Of a stretch of DNA of 38,188 nt, positions 18,354 to 26,397 are shown one piece after another. The stretch is taken from assembly GCA_946415645.1 (NCBI GenBank), contig CAMKTJ010000023.1:1-38188 (forward strand). The letters run 5' to 3'. A program made the translations under genes and the position numbers. How positions within the stretch are numbered: position 1 is the first letter of the stretch; the number at the start of each line of letters is the position of its first letter. The notes under the pieces were generated by a model, which searched no databases, was not told the origin of the DNA, and saw only the letters and a program-made list of their open reading frames with translations. This DNA is from an uncultured Prevotellaceae bacterium. GTDB lineage: Bacteria; Bacteroidota; Bacteroidia; Bacteroidales; Bacteroidaceae.

Positions 18354-21278
18354 TTAATATCCGAAGACCTCATGAGCCGTCAGTGTCTTCACATTGCCCA
18401 GGCGCTGAAGCTCCTCGCTAGACAATCCCTTGGGATCGCCGGCAAAGACACTGCGGTAGTGCAGGCCCTTTACGTTCTTTTGCTGGAAGTCAACAATGTC
18501 TTTCAATGTAATATCCTGTACCTGCTCATATATCTTCTTACGCTTGTCGTAGTCAATGCCCAGATCCTTGGCATCAAAGTATGTGTCAAAATAGCCCGTG
18601 CCGTTTACGCGCTCTGTGCTCAGTTGTGTCAGCACGCCCTTCTTGGCCACATCAAAGGATGTCTGGCTCTCAGGCATATTGTTTACAATGTCGTCAAAGA
18701 CGTCTATGCACTCCTTCAGCTTGTCGTTCTGACTCTGAATGGTAGTTGTGAACGTACAGAACTGATCCTTATAGCCAGGCATGCTATAACGTGCACCGGC
18801 TCCGTAGCAGAGGCTACGCTTCTCACGCATCTCCTGGAAGACAACGGTGTTCATGCCTGCACCAAAGTAATTGTTGTACATATAGGAAAGTCCCAGTTTG
18901 CTCTCGTCCCATGCCTTGCCGTCGCAAGCATACTGACTCATGACAAAGCTTGTAGTTCCGCTGTAGGGGAAGATAAAGCACTCGTTCTCCTTTGTCTGCA
19001 GCAGGTCGGGGATGCGCTTCCCTGCCACCTTCAGCAGCGTGTCATCCGTCTTATGTACGTTATTGATAATTGCAAGCATGGGGTCGGAATCACAAGGACC
19101 ATAATAGGTTATGGTATGCTCGTATTTCATCAGTCCCTTGATGATGTTTACCAGTTCGTCAGCCTTGCCGGCAGCCTGAGTCAGCTCATCATTTGTCAAC
19201 TGCAGCTCTACGCCGGACAGACCATACTGCAGGTATTTACGCAGGAATTGGCTATAGGCATCAAACATATTCAGCAGGTTAGCACGCTCCTGCAACTTTG
19301 TTGTGATAAGGTTCTGCAGGGCTACGCTGTCGGGCTTGGCAGATGAGAGCACTTTCTCCATCAGCGTCACAGCCTTGCCCATATTCTCCTGCAATCCGGA
19401 GAGCGAGATGGTAGTGGTACGCATGTCGCAATCAATATCAAAGTGGCAACCCAACTGATAGAACTGCTGCTGAATCTCCTCGGCAGTCATACTGTCGGTA
19501 CCCAGATAGTTGATGTATTCTGCAGCCAGAGGGATATAGCGGTTCAGACCATCCTTCATTACTGATGTGGTACCCATATCAAAGCGGTAGTTCAGCGTGA
19601 ACAGGCTGTTCAGTTCATTCTTTCTGTACAGCACGGGGATGTCTGTCTTGGTCTTCAGGAAGGTGATGTCCTTCTGGAAGTCGACAAACACAGGCTGAAT
19701 GGGCTTAACCTGATTGTCCAGAATCTCCTTGGCGAAGACACTGATGGTATCGCGGTTCATCTTGATAGGTGTGATGGCAGGCTTCTGCACAGGCTTGATG
19801 TCCTTGTCCTCGCCCATACGTTTGTAAACGCATACAAAGTTGTTGTTCTTCAGATGCTTCTTGGCAAAGGCTACCACATCCTCCTTGGTCAGCTTCTCTA
19901 TACGTGGCAGCTTGTTCACCGCGTCTGCCCAGTCAATATCGTTTGTGAAGGCATCTACATACTGTATAGCCCTGCTCTCGTTGTCCTCCAGCATGTGCTG
20001 TTCTTTCAACTTCTTCTCTGTGATGATGCTCTTTACCAAATCATCAGAGAACTGACCTTTCTGCACCTTCTCAACCTCCTGCATAAGCAGTTCACGCAGG
20101 CTCTCCAGAGACTGACCCGGCAGAGGCATACCCGTCAGGGCAAAAGCAGTATAGTCACAGAACGGCATCAGCTCGCTCTCACTGGCCACCACCTTCTGGG
20201 GCAGGTTCAGATCCAGATCCAGAAGACCCGCCTTACCATTGTGCAGCACCTGAGCCAGCACGGCAAGCGTATCATTCTGGTGACTGCTCATACCGTCAAA
20301 GCGCCATGTCAGAACAACAGATTCGGGGTTAGGAGATACCACCTCCTTCTCTACCACCTCTGTCAGTTCGGGCTGAGGTTCTATCTCAGGCTGCTTCAGG
20401 TCGGGATTCTTCTCCCAGTCGCCAAAGTACTTCACAATGATATCCATAGCCTCATCGGGATCAAAGTCACCGCTCATACAGATAGCCACGTTATTGGGAA
20501 CGTAATACGTATTGAAGAACTCCATGATGTTCTTCAGGCTGGGATTCTTCAGATGCTCGCCCAAACCGATAACAGAATGGTTATAGGGGTGTGTGGGAGT
20601 CAGCGTTCCGAAGATAGCGTTCGAGAGCTTGTCCCAGTCGTTGTTCAGGTACTTATTGTACTCCTCATAGACGGCCTCCAGCTCAGTATGGAATCCACGC
20701 AGGACAATGTTCTTGAAGCGGTCCGACTGAATCTTTGCCCAGTTCTCCAGCTGGTTACTGGGGATGTCCTCCATATAAACCGTCTGGTCGTTGCTGGTGA
20801 AGGCATTACTGCCGTCGCTGCCTATGTTAGCCATTACCTTATCATACTCGTTGGGGATGAAGTAAGTGCTGGCCTCGTAGCTGATGCTGTCTATCTGGTG
20901 ATAGATAGCCTTACGCTCCTCAGGGTCGGTTGTGGTGCGGTATACCTCGTACAGGTCAGTGATCTTGTCCAGCAGCACCTTCTCCTCCTCGTAGTTGGTG
21001 GTACCCAGATTGGTGCTACCCTTGAACATCATGTGCTCCAGGTAATGTGCCAGACCGGTAGTCTCTGTAGGCTCATGCTTGCTGCCGGCATGTACGGCTA
21101 TAAAAGTCTGGATACGTGGTTGCTCCTTGTTAACTGTCATGTAAACCTTCAGGCCGTTAGGCAAGGTGTACATTTTTGTGTGCAATGGGTCGTTCTCTAC
21201 GGTTTGGTAATCATACTTCTGCTTACAACCCGTAAGACAGACGATGGCCATAATGGCTAAGATTTTTGTTGCCTTCAT
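18354..21278 (-). CDS. M16-family zinc metallopeptidase, lipoprotein
   Basis: Large periplasmic or outer-surface peptidase of 974 residues. The signal ends in a lipobox (VCLTGC, Cys18). The first M16 domain has the inverted zinc motif HYLEH with the downstream glutamate in the EAVYEEYNKYL region; three further M16-fold domains follow, the last with the R/Y pair typical of the inactive half (EMREKRSLCYGAGARYS). Two catalytic-size halves in one chain resemble pitrilysin-type enzymes. Substrate unknown. It lies between smpB (48 bases upstream) and metH. Confidence 0.92.
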   Translation of the reverse strand: MKATKILAIMAIVCLTGCKQKYDYQTVENDPLHTKMYTLPNGLKVYMTVNKEQPRIQTFIAVHAGSKHEPTETTGLAHYLEHMMFKGSTNLGTTNYEEEKVLLDKITDLYEVYRTTTDPEERKAIYHQIDSISYEASTYFIPNEYDKVMANIGSDGSNAFTSNDQTVYMEDIPSNQLENWAKIQSDRFKNIVLRGFHTELEAVYEEYNKYLNNDWDKLSNAIFGTLTPTHPYNHSVIGLGEHLKNPSLKNIMEFFNTYYVPNNVAICMSGDFDPDEAMDIIVKYFGDWEKNPDLKQPEIEPQPELTEVVEKEVVSPNPESVVLTWRFDGMSSHQNDTLAVLAQVLHNGKAGLLDLDLNLPQKVVASESELMPFCDYTAFALTGMPLPGQSLESLRELLMQEVEKVQKGQFSDDLVKSIITEKKLKEQHMLEDNESRAIQYVDAFTNDIDWADAVNKLPRIEKLTKEDVVAFAKKHLKNNNFVCVYKRMGEDKDIKPVQKPAITPIKMNRDTISVFAKEILDNQVKPIQPVFVDFQKDITFLKTKTDIPVLYRKNELNSLFTLNYRFDMGTTSVMKDGLNRYIPLAAEYINYLGTDSMTAEEIQQQFYQLGCHFDIDCDMRTTTISLSGLQENMGKAVTLMEKVLSSAKPDSVALQNLITTKLQERANLLNMFDAYSQFLRKYLQYGLSGVELQLTNDELTQAAGKADELVNIIKGLMKYEHTITYYGPCDSDPMLAIINNVHKTDDTLLKVAGKRIPDLLQTKENECFIFPYSGTTSFVMSQYACDGKAWDESKLGLSYMYNNYFGAGMNTVVFQEMREKRSLCYGAGARYSMPGYKDQFCTFTTTIQSQNDKLKECIDVFDDIVNNMPESQTSFDVAKKGVLTQLSTERVNGTGYFDTYFDAKDLGIDYDKRKKIYEQVQDITLKDIVDFQQKNVKGLHYRSVFAGDPKGLSSEELQRLGNVKTLTAHEVFGY

Positions 21279-21326
21279 AATATCTTTGTTAAAATGGATA
21301 TACTTTAGTTTAGTGGCAGGAGCCTG

Positions 21327-21803
21327 TTAGAAGTTCTTCTTGAACTGGCGGGCCATATCCCTACGGTCCTCTTTCTCCTTCAGCGTCTCGCGCTTGTCAA
21401 ATTCCTTTTTACCTCTACAGATATGGATATCTAATTTAGCACGTCCGTTCTCGTCTATAAACAGCAGAACGGGCACTATGCTGAAGCCTGGTGCTTTCAC
21501 AGACGACTGTATCTTGCGTATCTCCTTACGGTTCAAAAGCAGTTTGCGGTCGCGTCTTTCCACATGATTGTTATACGAGCCCTGCTCATACTGGGCAATA
21601 TACATATTCTTCACCCACACCTCATCATGGTGTACAATGCAGTATGTATCCACCAGACTGGCCTTACCCTTACGGATACTCTTAATCTCGGTACCAGTAA
21701 GCACTATGCCTGCCGTGTATTTGTCTAAGAGCAGGAAGTCAAACTCCGCCTTCTTGTTCTTGATATTAACGCTACCTTTATTTTCTATCTTGGATTTGGC
21801 CAC
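21327..21803 (-). CDS. smpB: SsrA-binding protein SmpB
   Basis: Binds tmRNA and delivers it to stalled ribosomes for trans-translation. The 158-residue beta barrel has the conserved [34 protein letters not shown] and [14 protein letters not shown] segments, and the basic tail [16 protein letters not shown] ([15 protein letters not shown]) that reads the decoding centre. The tmRNA gene itself was not seen. The gene is preceded by three tandem promoter repeats, the nearest giving a leader of about 14 bases. Confidence 0.96.
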   Translation of the reverse strand: MAKSKIENKGSVNIKNKKAEFDFLLLDKYTAGIVLTGTEIKSIRKGKASLVDTYCIVHHDEVWVKNMYIAQYEQGSYNNHVERRDRKLLLNRKEIRKIQSSVKAPGFSIVPVLLFIDENGRAKLDIHICRGKKEFDKRETLKEKEDRRDMARQFKKNF

Positions 21804-21823
21804 AATAATCTATTTTTGGGCTG

Positions 21824-21898
21824 CAAAGTTACGAATAAATGAGCGGAATACAAAGAAAAAAAAAATATTTTTCTTTTATTCCCGAACGGAAGTAACTT
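21824..21898 (-). repeat. Hairpin-promoter repeat, unit 1 (smpB promoter)
   Basis: On the minus strand the unit ends in TTTG (21851-21854), 19 bases and TAACTTTG (21824-21831), a perfect Bacteroidota promoter with the start point expected near 21817. The upstream half begins AAGTTACTTCCG. Outer arms AAGTTAC and GTAACTT, inner arms GGAATA and TATTCC, and the core AAAGAAAAA and TTTTTCTTT are each inverted, so the whole unit can fold into a long imperfect hairpin. Confidence 0.85.
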
Positions 21899-21910
21899 AG
21901 AAATACTTTT

Positions 21911-21974
21911 CAAAGTTACGAATAAATGAGAGAAATACCAAATTTATTTGAGTATTTCCGAACGGAAGTAACTT
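21911..21974 (-). repeat. Hairpin-promoter repeat, unit 2
   Basis: Same layout as unit 1: TTTG, 20 bases, TAACTTTG (21911-21918) on the minus strand, outer arms AAGTTAC and GTAACTT. The core differs in sequence but is still palindromic: GAAATAC pairs with GTATTTC and AAAT with ATTT. It can act as a second promoter for smpB. A perfect GGCC-TTC-GGCC hairpin (21976-21986) separates it from unit 3. Confidence 0.85.
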
Positions 21975-21985
21975 CGGCCGAAGGC

Positions 21986-22058
21986 CAATGTTACGAATAA
22001 ATGAGCGGAACACAAAGAAAAAATATATTTTTCTTTTATTTCCGAACGGAAGTAATTT
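21986..22058 (-). repeat. Hairpin-promoter repeat, unit 3
   Basis: Third unit in the array. Minus strand TTTG, 19 bases, TAACATTG (21986-21993), so the -7 box has one mismatch and may be weak. The core AAAGAAAAA/TTTTTCTTT palindrome and GGAA/TTCC arms are kept. The far arm is GTAATTT instead of GTAACTT. Units 1 and 3 are closer to each other than to unit 2. Confidence 0.8.
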
Positions 22059-22079
22059 AGAAACAAAGTCTCAATCTAC

Positions 22080-22499
22080 TCACTCGCACAATGCGAGTGA
22101 GTATCCTTTCAACATCGATAGGTAATCCTGACTGGCGGTACCGCATTCCACTACCGCCATGGCAATGCCCAGCATCATCCACTGCGTGGGGTGCGTGGCA
22201 GGGTCGCCTAATTCACGGTCGGGCCCTATGCTGATGTAGTCACTGACCCTGCGGATGTACGCCGCCGTGTTGTTCTCCTTGGGCGGAGCCCAGCGGTAGA
22301 TGATATCGCTGATGGTCTTCAGCCCATACTTCTTGTAGTACGTGCGGCATAGTATCACAAATGCTGCTCGCCAACCCCATTTCATCTCAGCAAACTGAAA
22401 GAACTCCTTATCTTCCTGCAGTGTTCTAAGTCCCTGCCACTTATCCTTTGAACGTCTTATATTCAATGGATTATTGTTTCTAATACCTCTTGGTTCCAT
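22080..22499 (-). CDS. P5-type phage-like muramidase / virion structural protein
   Basis: A 139-residue protein of the family annotated as 'structural protein P5' in Bacteroidota, related to phage lytic proteins. The start RGIRNNNPLNIRRSKDKWQGL is the family hallmark, followed by EFFQFAEMKWGWRAAF and a helical region with RRVSDY. No signal peptide. In many Bacteroidota a lytic gene of this kind or an amidase accompanies VirE-N/DUF3987 and HU-related genes, all of which occur in this window. Catalysis is not demonstrated by the sequence. Confidence 0.8.
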   Translation of the reverse strand: MEPRGIRNNNPLNIRRSKDKWQGLRTLQEDKEFFQFAEMKWGWRAAFVILCRTYYKKYGLKTISDIIYRWAPPKENNTAAYIRRVSDYISIGPDRELGDPATHPTQWMMLGIAMAVVECGTASQDYLSMLKGYSLALCE

Positions 22500-22512
22500 A
22501 ATTCTTTAATGT

Positions 22513-22539
22513 TTATTGGTTATTGGTTATTGGTTATTG
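22513..22539. repeat. Heptamer tandem repeat (TTATTGG)
   Basis: Almost four copies of the 7-base unit TTATTGG lie directly upstream of the P5 gene and beside a GC-rich repeat at 22541-22577. One of several unrelated 7-base arrays in the right half of the window. Confidence 0.85.
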
Positions 22540-22929
22540 AGCCCCCTTCCCTTTGGGAGGGGCTGGGGGTAGGCTTTTTTTGTTAATATTTATTGCTGTT
22601 GAGTTCGGGAACGCTATGCTGTAGGCTTTGTCTAAGGCTTTCAGGTTTACGCGGTAGTAGCTGATGCCCAGCCTTACCGACACAATGGCTCTTAGCAACT
22701 CTCTGTGCTTGCGTGGGTAGAGCGACGGCAAGGGGAGCTCATCCCAACCTAACTGTTCGCACCTATGGCACACTTCCCAGATAAAGTCGTCGGTAGCACG
22801 AAGCCCGAACCATGCCTTTAGTATGTTCCTGATGCAGAAACGTTTGTACTGACCTCCGAGGAGGCGCCTTGTGCGCTCCAGCCGTAGCCAGAGCTGCACA
22901 AAGCATTCTTGAGAATTTTGGATTTCCAT
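22534..22929 (-). CDS. Hypothetical protein with repeat-derived C terminus
   Basis: A 131-residue protein, basic and helical (QLWLRLERTRRLLGGQYKRFCIRN, then CHRCEQLGWDELPLPSLYPRKHRELL). No family recognised; it follows the VirE-N/DUF3987 gene. The frame could start at a GTG (22974) or ATG (22965), but the added residues MVIMVKVILVKIDFD are encoded by a TGGTCA-type repeat, so the ATG at 22929 is preferred. The last residues SLPPAPPKGKG are encoded by a dispersed GC-rich repeat (22541-22577), so the original stop has probably been replaced. Confidence 0.65.
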   Translation of the reverse strand: MEIQNSQECFVQLWLRLERTRRLLGGQYKRFCIRNILKAWFGLRATDDFIWEVCHRCEQLGWDELPLPSLYPRKHRELLRAIVSVRLGISYYRVNLKALDKAYSIAFPNSTAININKKSLPPAPPKGKGAQ

Positions 22930-22973
22930 ATCAAAATCGATTTTGACCAAAATGACCTTGACCATAATGACCA

Positions 22974-25289
22974 CTATACATTCAGTTTACGATATCGTCC
23001 ATCCTCCGTCTGCGTCACAAGGCCTTGTTTGCGCCAGTTTTTCAGCATCTGTCGCACGGTGTTGTGGTTCACACTTGCACCCTTGACGGCTACCGAGTGC
23101 TGCATGGCCTGCTCGAAGGTGAACTGCGCATCCAGTCGCTCATAGATAGAGTCGTTCTTGCCGCGTTTCAGACGCTCTCCACCCTGATTTCCAGCATAGT
23201 CACGACTACGGAAAGCGTTCTCTATGCGGTCGCGGAAGAAGTGCAGGGCGTTCTCCAGCAGCGAGTCGGCAATCACATCGTAAAGGGCTAACATCTGGGG
23301 TGTCTGAGTCTTCAGGAGCAGTTCCTTCCACTGGTTAGGATTCTGCTTCAACTGTGCCTCGGCACCGTTCATGCCATGCTTCTGGATAAGGCCCTCGCAC
23401 ACACGGCAGAGCATCAGGCAGCAGGTCATTCGCTGAGCCGTCACACAGACACGGATACGTTGGCGGGCACGCACCTTATCATCGTTCTTCATTGTCTCTA
23501 TGCGGATGCGCTCCAACCACTCACGACCCTTCTGCTCCAACTTCGGCAGCACCACCTCGCCCTGCATCAGTGGCAACAGATGGGCAATCTGCTGAATGCG
23601 CTCCGCCTGACGTGTGGTCAGCACTTTGGGCTTGTCCTCCAGGGGTGCAAAGGTATTGTCGGGTGTGCGGGCAATGGCGATACGACTCTGGAAGCCATCG
23701 GTGTAATTGGTCACCACACGGTAGAGCGCATCGGGCGTTCCGCACATGGTCACGTTCCACAGCAGATGCTCTATGTGCACGTTCACGGCATCCGCACTCT
23801 TGGCCTCGCGGTCGTACTTGCTGCCGTCATAGCTCTGTCGTAGCATAACCGAGAAATCGCTCATGACCGTGCGGAACTTCTGCGCCACCGTATCGGCTTC
23901 GGGGGTGAACGAGAAGGCATGCTTGCCCTCCGTATTGGCCAGTCGCTCTGCCACATTGGCTACCGTGGTGTTCAGGGTGATGAAGCGCACCGGCAGCTTA
24001 GGCTCCTCGGGTTGTTCCTTCTTGTTTTTGGCAGCCCGTTTCTTACTACGGAACTCATCCTCCTGCATCTGGTACATCTTGTCCAGCGCCCTTACCTCGG
24101 TCATCCAGGCATCAATCACAGGGTCTATGTTACCCTTGCCCGAGGCAAAGTCACCGGAGATATAGGCAATCAGATTAAGTCCCTTCTTCTGACCGTGCAC
24201 ATCCAGCACCACACCCGTTGCCAGCGCACCTATGCAGGGGCAGATAGCCGTCACCACAGGCATAGCCAAATGAGGGCCAACGGCATCAATGCTGTCCTTA
24301 ACGCCTTGGGGGAGGCGTTTCCATTGAACATTGAACATTGAGCATTGAACATTATCTGAATCATCAGCAGCAAATTCTTCATTCTTCACTCTTAATTCTT
24401 CATTATCTATGATGCTCTGGATGACTTTGCTGATGCCCTTGGGCTCTTCTTTGCAGGCACTGTCCACGATGCTTTTCAGCTCTGTTTCCGAGAGGCCGTA
24501 GCGGGGCATCACCTGCATCAGCACCTCTTTCCGGTTATCACAGATAGCACGCAGGTTCACCGCCAACTTATGCAGCTTCACGTTCCTCTCGCCCTCAGCA
24601 GGCTCTCCACCCGTGCGGTTCCAGTACTCAGCAATAATAGAGGTATAAGGGATGCCCTTGAAAGAGGCAGGATAATTTGGTTGAGAGTTTAGCGTTGAGA
24701 GTTTAGCGTTTGAAGTATCTCCGCCAGCGGCGGCACTATCCTCTTGCCCCTCGCTCCTCGCCCCTTGCCCCTTTATTTGGAAGACTTCGTCGTCCAAATA
24801 AACTAGCTGCGCAGCAGTCGTCGTAAAGAACACACGGGTGATGTCCTTTGCCCCTGCATCGTATTCCACTTCCAGGAGTTCACTTGCCCATTTCAGATTC
24901 TCTTCCTGCGATAGCTCTGGGCGACGTTTAAATGCCAGATGGTAGCCGGCACCTCGGGCACTCTCTTCCAGCATCAGCAGACCCAGCTCCTGGGCTTTAC
25001 TGAGGATACGTTCCTTAACTGCCTGCATCTGCTCGGCAGGGATATGGTCGATGTCCATGCCCACCGTGGTACTCATGCGGGTAGAGCCCTTCAGTGTGCC
25101 GTCCTCATTAGGCAGGCAGCTGTAGTTCATCTGCACCAACTTATGCTTCTGCGATTCCTCGCCACTGCGGATACGCTTTACGCGTTCCCTTTGTTCGCCA
25201 CCATTACGGATGGCCATATACTCTTCTTTGGTTAGGATGGGCATCATCATCTTCTGCCCATCCTTGTAATATATCATGTGTACGCTCAT
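22974..25289 (-). CDS. VirE-N / DUF3987 primase-helicase-like protein
   Basis: A 771-residue protein. Residues about 30-165 match the BT4734/VirE-N domain (SCLPNEDGTLKGSTRMSTTVGMDIDH, GAGYHLAFKRRPE, DITRVFF). Residues about 340-640 match DUF3987, with IAYISGDFASGKGNIDP at the place of a P-loop and SYDGSKYDREAKSADAVNV. The C terminus looks like a winged helix (VNHNTVRQMLKNWRKQGLVTQTEDGRY). Two heptamer-repeat blocks are inserted in frame in linkers (about 168-210 and 293-323). Homologues accompany HU-related and lytic genes in Bacteroidota accessory regions; activity is unproven. Confidence 0.82.
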   Translation of the reverse strand: MSVHMIYYKDGQKMMMPILTKEEYMAIRNGGEQRERVKRIRSGEESQKHKLVQMNYSCLPNEDGTLKGSTRMSTTVGMDIDHIPAEQMQAVKERILSKAQELGLLMLEESARGAGYHLAFKRRPELSQEENLKWASELLEVEYDAGAKDITRVFFTTTAAQLVYLDDEVFQIKGQGARSEGQEDSAAAGGDTSNAKLSTLNSQPNYPASFKGIPYTSIIAEYWNRTGGEPAEGERNVKLHKLAVNLRAICDNRKEVLMQVMPRYGLSETELKSIVDSACKEEPKGISKVIQSIIDNEELRVKNEEFAADDSDNVQCSMFNVQWKRLPQGVKDSIDAVGPHLAMPVVTAICPCIGALATGVVLDVHGQKKGLNLIAYISGDFASGKGNIDPVIDAWMTEVRALDKMYQMQEDEFRSKKRAAKNKKEQPEEPKLPVRFITLNTTVANVAERLANTEGKHAFSFTPEADTVAQKFRTVMSDFSVMLRQSYDGSKYDREAKSADAVNVHIEHLLWNVTMCGTPDALYRVVTNYTDGFQSRIAIARTPDNTFAPLEDKPKVLTTRQAERIQQIAHLLPLMQGEVVLPKLEQKGREWLERIRIETMKNDDKVRARQRIRVCVTAQRMTCCLMLCRVCEGLIQKHGMNGAEAQLKQNPNQWKELLLKTQTPQMLALYDVIADSLLENALHFFRDRIENAFRSRDYAGNQGGERLKRGKNDSIYERLDAQFTFEQAMQHSVAVKGASVNHNTVRQMLKNWRKQGLVTQTEDGRYRKLNV
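24322..24406. repeat. In-frame heptamer repeats inside the DUF3987 gene (block 2)
   Basis: A CATTGAA array (24322-24354) and a TTCATTC/TTCACTC-type array (24373-24406) lie side by side. On the coding strand they translate to NVQCSMFNVQW and NEELRVKNEEF, both low-complexity linker sequence. The length keeps the frame open. Confidence 0.85.
24680..24773. repeat. In-frame heptamer repeats inside the DUF3987 gene (block 1)
   Basis: A GAGAGTT/TAGCGTT array (24680-24712) and a GC-rich CCTTGCC/CCTCGCT array (24741-24773) encode AKLSTLNSQ and GQGARSEGQE in the linker between the VirE-N domain and the rest of the protein. The short segment between them is DSAAAGGDTSN. Confidence 0.85.
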
Positions 25290-25297
25290 AAATAGAA

Positions 25298-25457
25298 GCC
25301 CCCTCCGTCTCCCCCTTTGGGGGAGTGAAAGAAGGGGCGGGATTATTATTTGTATATGGATTATAAATTATTGTTCGCATATCACTCCCCCAAAGGGCAA
25401 TTGCGGAATCGGAGCAATTGGTGACCGAAGGGAAGGTGGGCAAAAGATGGAGGGGGC
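25298..25457. repeat. 160-base GC-rich element with terminal inverted repeats
   Basis: Begins GCCCCCTCC and ends GGAGGGGGC. Internally it has CTCCCCCTTTGGGGGAG and a second CTCCCCCAAAGGG copy separated by an AT-rich core. It fills the gap between the antirepressor stop and the VirE-N gene. Related partial copies are at 22541-22577, 26243-26334 and 33107-33141. No coding function; the open frames across it are repeat translations. Confidence 0.75.
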
Positions 25458-25459
25458 CT

Positions 25460-26143
25460 TTAAAAGTTTGGATATCCCAATTTTGCATTCAGATAATGCA
25501 GTCCCTGCATGGTCCACGTCATATAGGTGCGGATTTTCTTCTCGCCCTTCAGGGAATAGGAGACGTGGGTGCGCAGGCGCACCAGGTCGCGGTCCTTCAG
25601 TGCCTCCGAGATGTTCCATCTGCCGCCCTTGCGGTACTGGATGCCCATGTCCGCGAGCACAGAGTTGAAGTCGAAGACCGTCATGTTGAACGTCTTGGCC
25701 ACCTGCGTAGCGGTCAGCGTATCCTCGGCCTCCTCGTTCAGCATACGAAGGCCCTCGCCGATGATCTGGTCGGCTAAAGCCAGAATCTTCTTAGGTTCCG
25801 GCAGACAGAGTTGCTGGCGGCGCTCCATCTCCTGACGTTCCAACTGCTCCCAGCGCAGAACCAGACGGGCACGGGCCTCGTCATTGAACTTAGTGGCGAT
25901 GTAGAGGCACTCCGTTTTGGTCAGGGAGTAGCAGGGTCTGAGCTCGCCTTTCTTATCGCGATAATCAACCAATGCAAAATTGCATCCGTTGACTTTCTCC
26001 CATGCTGGCTCCATTTTTCGAATGGCCCTCATCAGGTCAAAATGGTTCTTACCTGTCAGCTCAGCAATCTCCAGAGAAGTCATGTGTTGATTGTCGTTTC
26101 CGACTTGTGTATTCTTTAATGTAATAATTGTTGTTGTATTCAT
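25460..26143 (-). CDS. Rha/KilAC phage antirepressor-like protein
   Basis: A 227-residue DNA-binding protein. The N-terminal part resembles the Rha/pRha domain (MTSLEIAELTGKNHFDLMRAIRKM, then YSLTKTECLYIATKFNDEARARLVLRWEQLE). After a linker comes a KilAC-type winged helix (LTATQVAKTFNMTVFDFNSVLADMG..YRKGGRWNIS). The frame is open to a GTG at 26218, but homology starts at ATG 26143. Such proteins regulate phage or island genes. Upstream is a promoter box with a dyad at 26363-26392. Confidence 0.85.
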   Translation of the reverse strand: MNTTTIITLKNTQVGNDNQHMTSLEIAELTGKNHFDLMRAIRKMEPAWEKVNGCNFALVDYRDKKGELRPCYSLTKTECLYIATKFNDEARARLVLRWEQLERQEMERRQQLCLPEPKKILALADQIIGEGLRMLNEEAEDTLTATQVAKTFNMTVFDFNSVLADMGIQYRKGGRWNISEALKDRDLVRLRTHVSYSLKGEKKIRTYMTWTMQGLHYLNAKLGYPNF

Positions 26144-26242
26144 AATTTTTGAGTTGAATTTTAATGTGAGAAGAAGTTTTGGAATCTTTGCGCATTTACC
26201 CGGGGATATCCTCCTCACTTCAACTCAGGGGTTAATAATAAA

Positions 26243-26334
26243 AGCCTCTCCCCCCGCCCTCCCCAAGAGGGAGGGAGCCGAGGTTTGAGAGTCCCCCTTC
26301 CCTTTGGGAGGGGTTGGGGGGTAGGCTGTTGTTG
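26243..26334. repeat. GC-rich dispersed repeat, two adjoining copies
   Basis: CCTCTCCCCC..CCCTCCCCAAGAGGGAGGG and GTCCCCCTTCCCTTTGGGAGGGG lie back to back. The second is nearly identical to 22541-22577 including the GGGGGTAGGC end. Each can fold. They fall in the leader of the antirepressor gene. Confidence 0.75.
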
Positions 26335-26362
26335 TGTGTTGTTACAATAAGTCAAAGAGCAC

Positions 26363-26392
26363 CGTCAATCAATTGTTGACGATGCAAAGGTA
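26363..26392 (-). promoter_or_regulatory. Promoter box with operator-like dyad upstream of the antirepressor
   Basis: TACCTTTG on the minus strand (26385-26392) is followed by the dyad CGTCAA/TTGACG (26363-26381) just at the expected transcription start. The dyad could be a repressor site or a 5' hairpin. The leader would be about 235 bases and contain the GC-rich repeats. The -33 region is poor. Confidence 0.5.
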
Positions 26393-26397
26393 GGGAC

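Noticed and set aside
19854..21260. A 468-codon open frame on the plus strand
   Set aside because: It lies entirely antisense to the M16 peptidase gene, which has clear domains; the translation is leucine/valine-rich without family features. GC-biased codons of the real gene leave this frame open.
21824..22058. Reading the smpB repeats as a Mpi-type invertible promoter
   Set aside because: The inverted arms are only about 7 bases and no site-specific recombinase gene is near; kept only as an alternative to be tested.
25204..25488. A 94-codon minus-strand frame between the antirepressor and VirE-N genes
   Set aside because: Mostly translation of the GC-rich element (25298-25457) and overlaps both neighbours.
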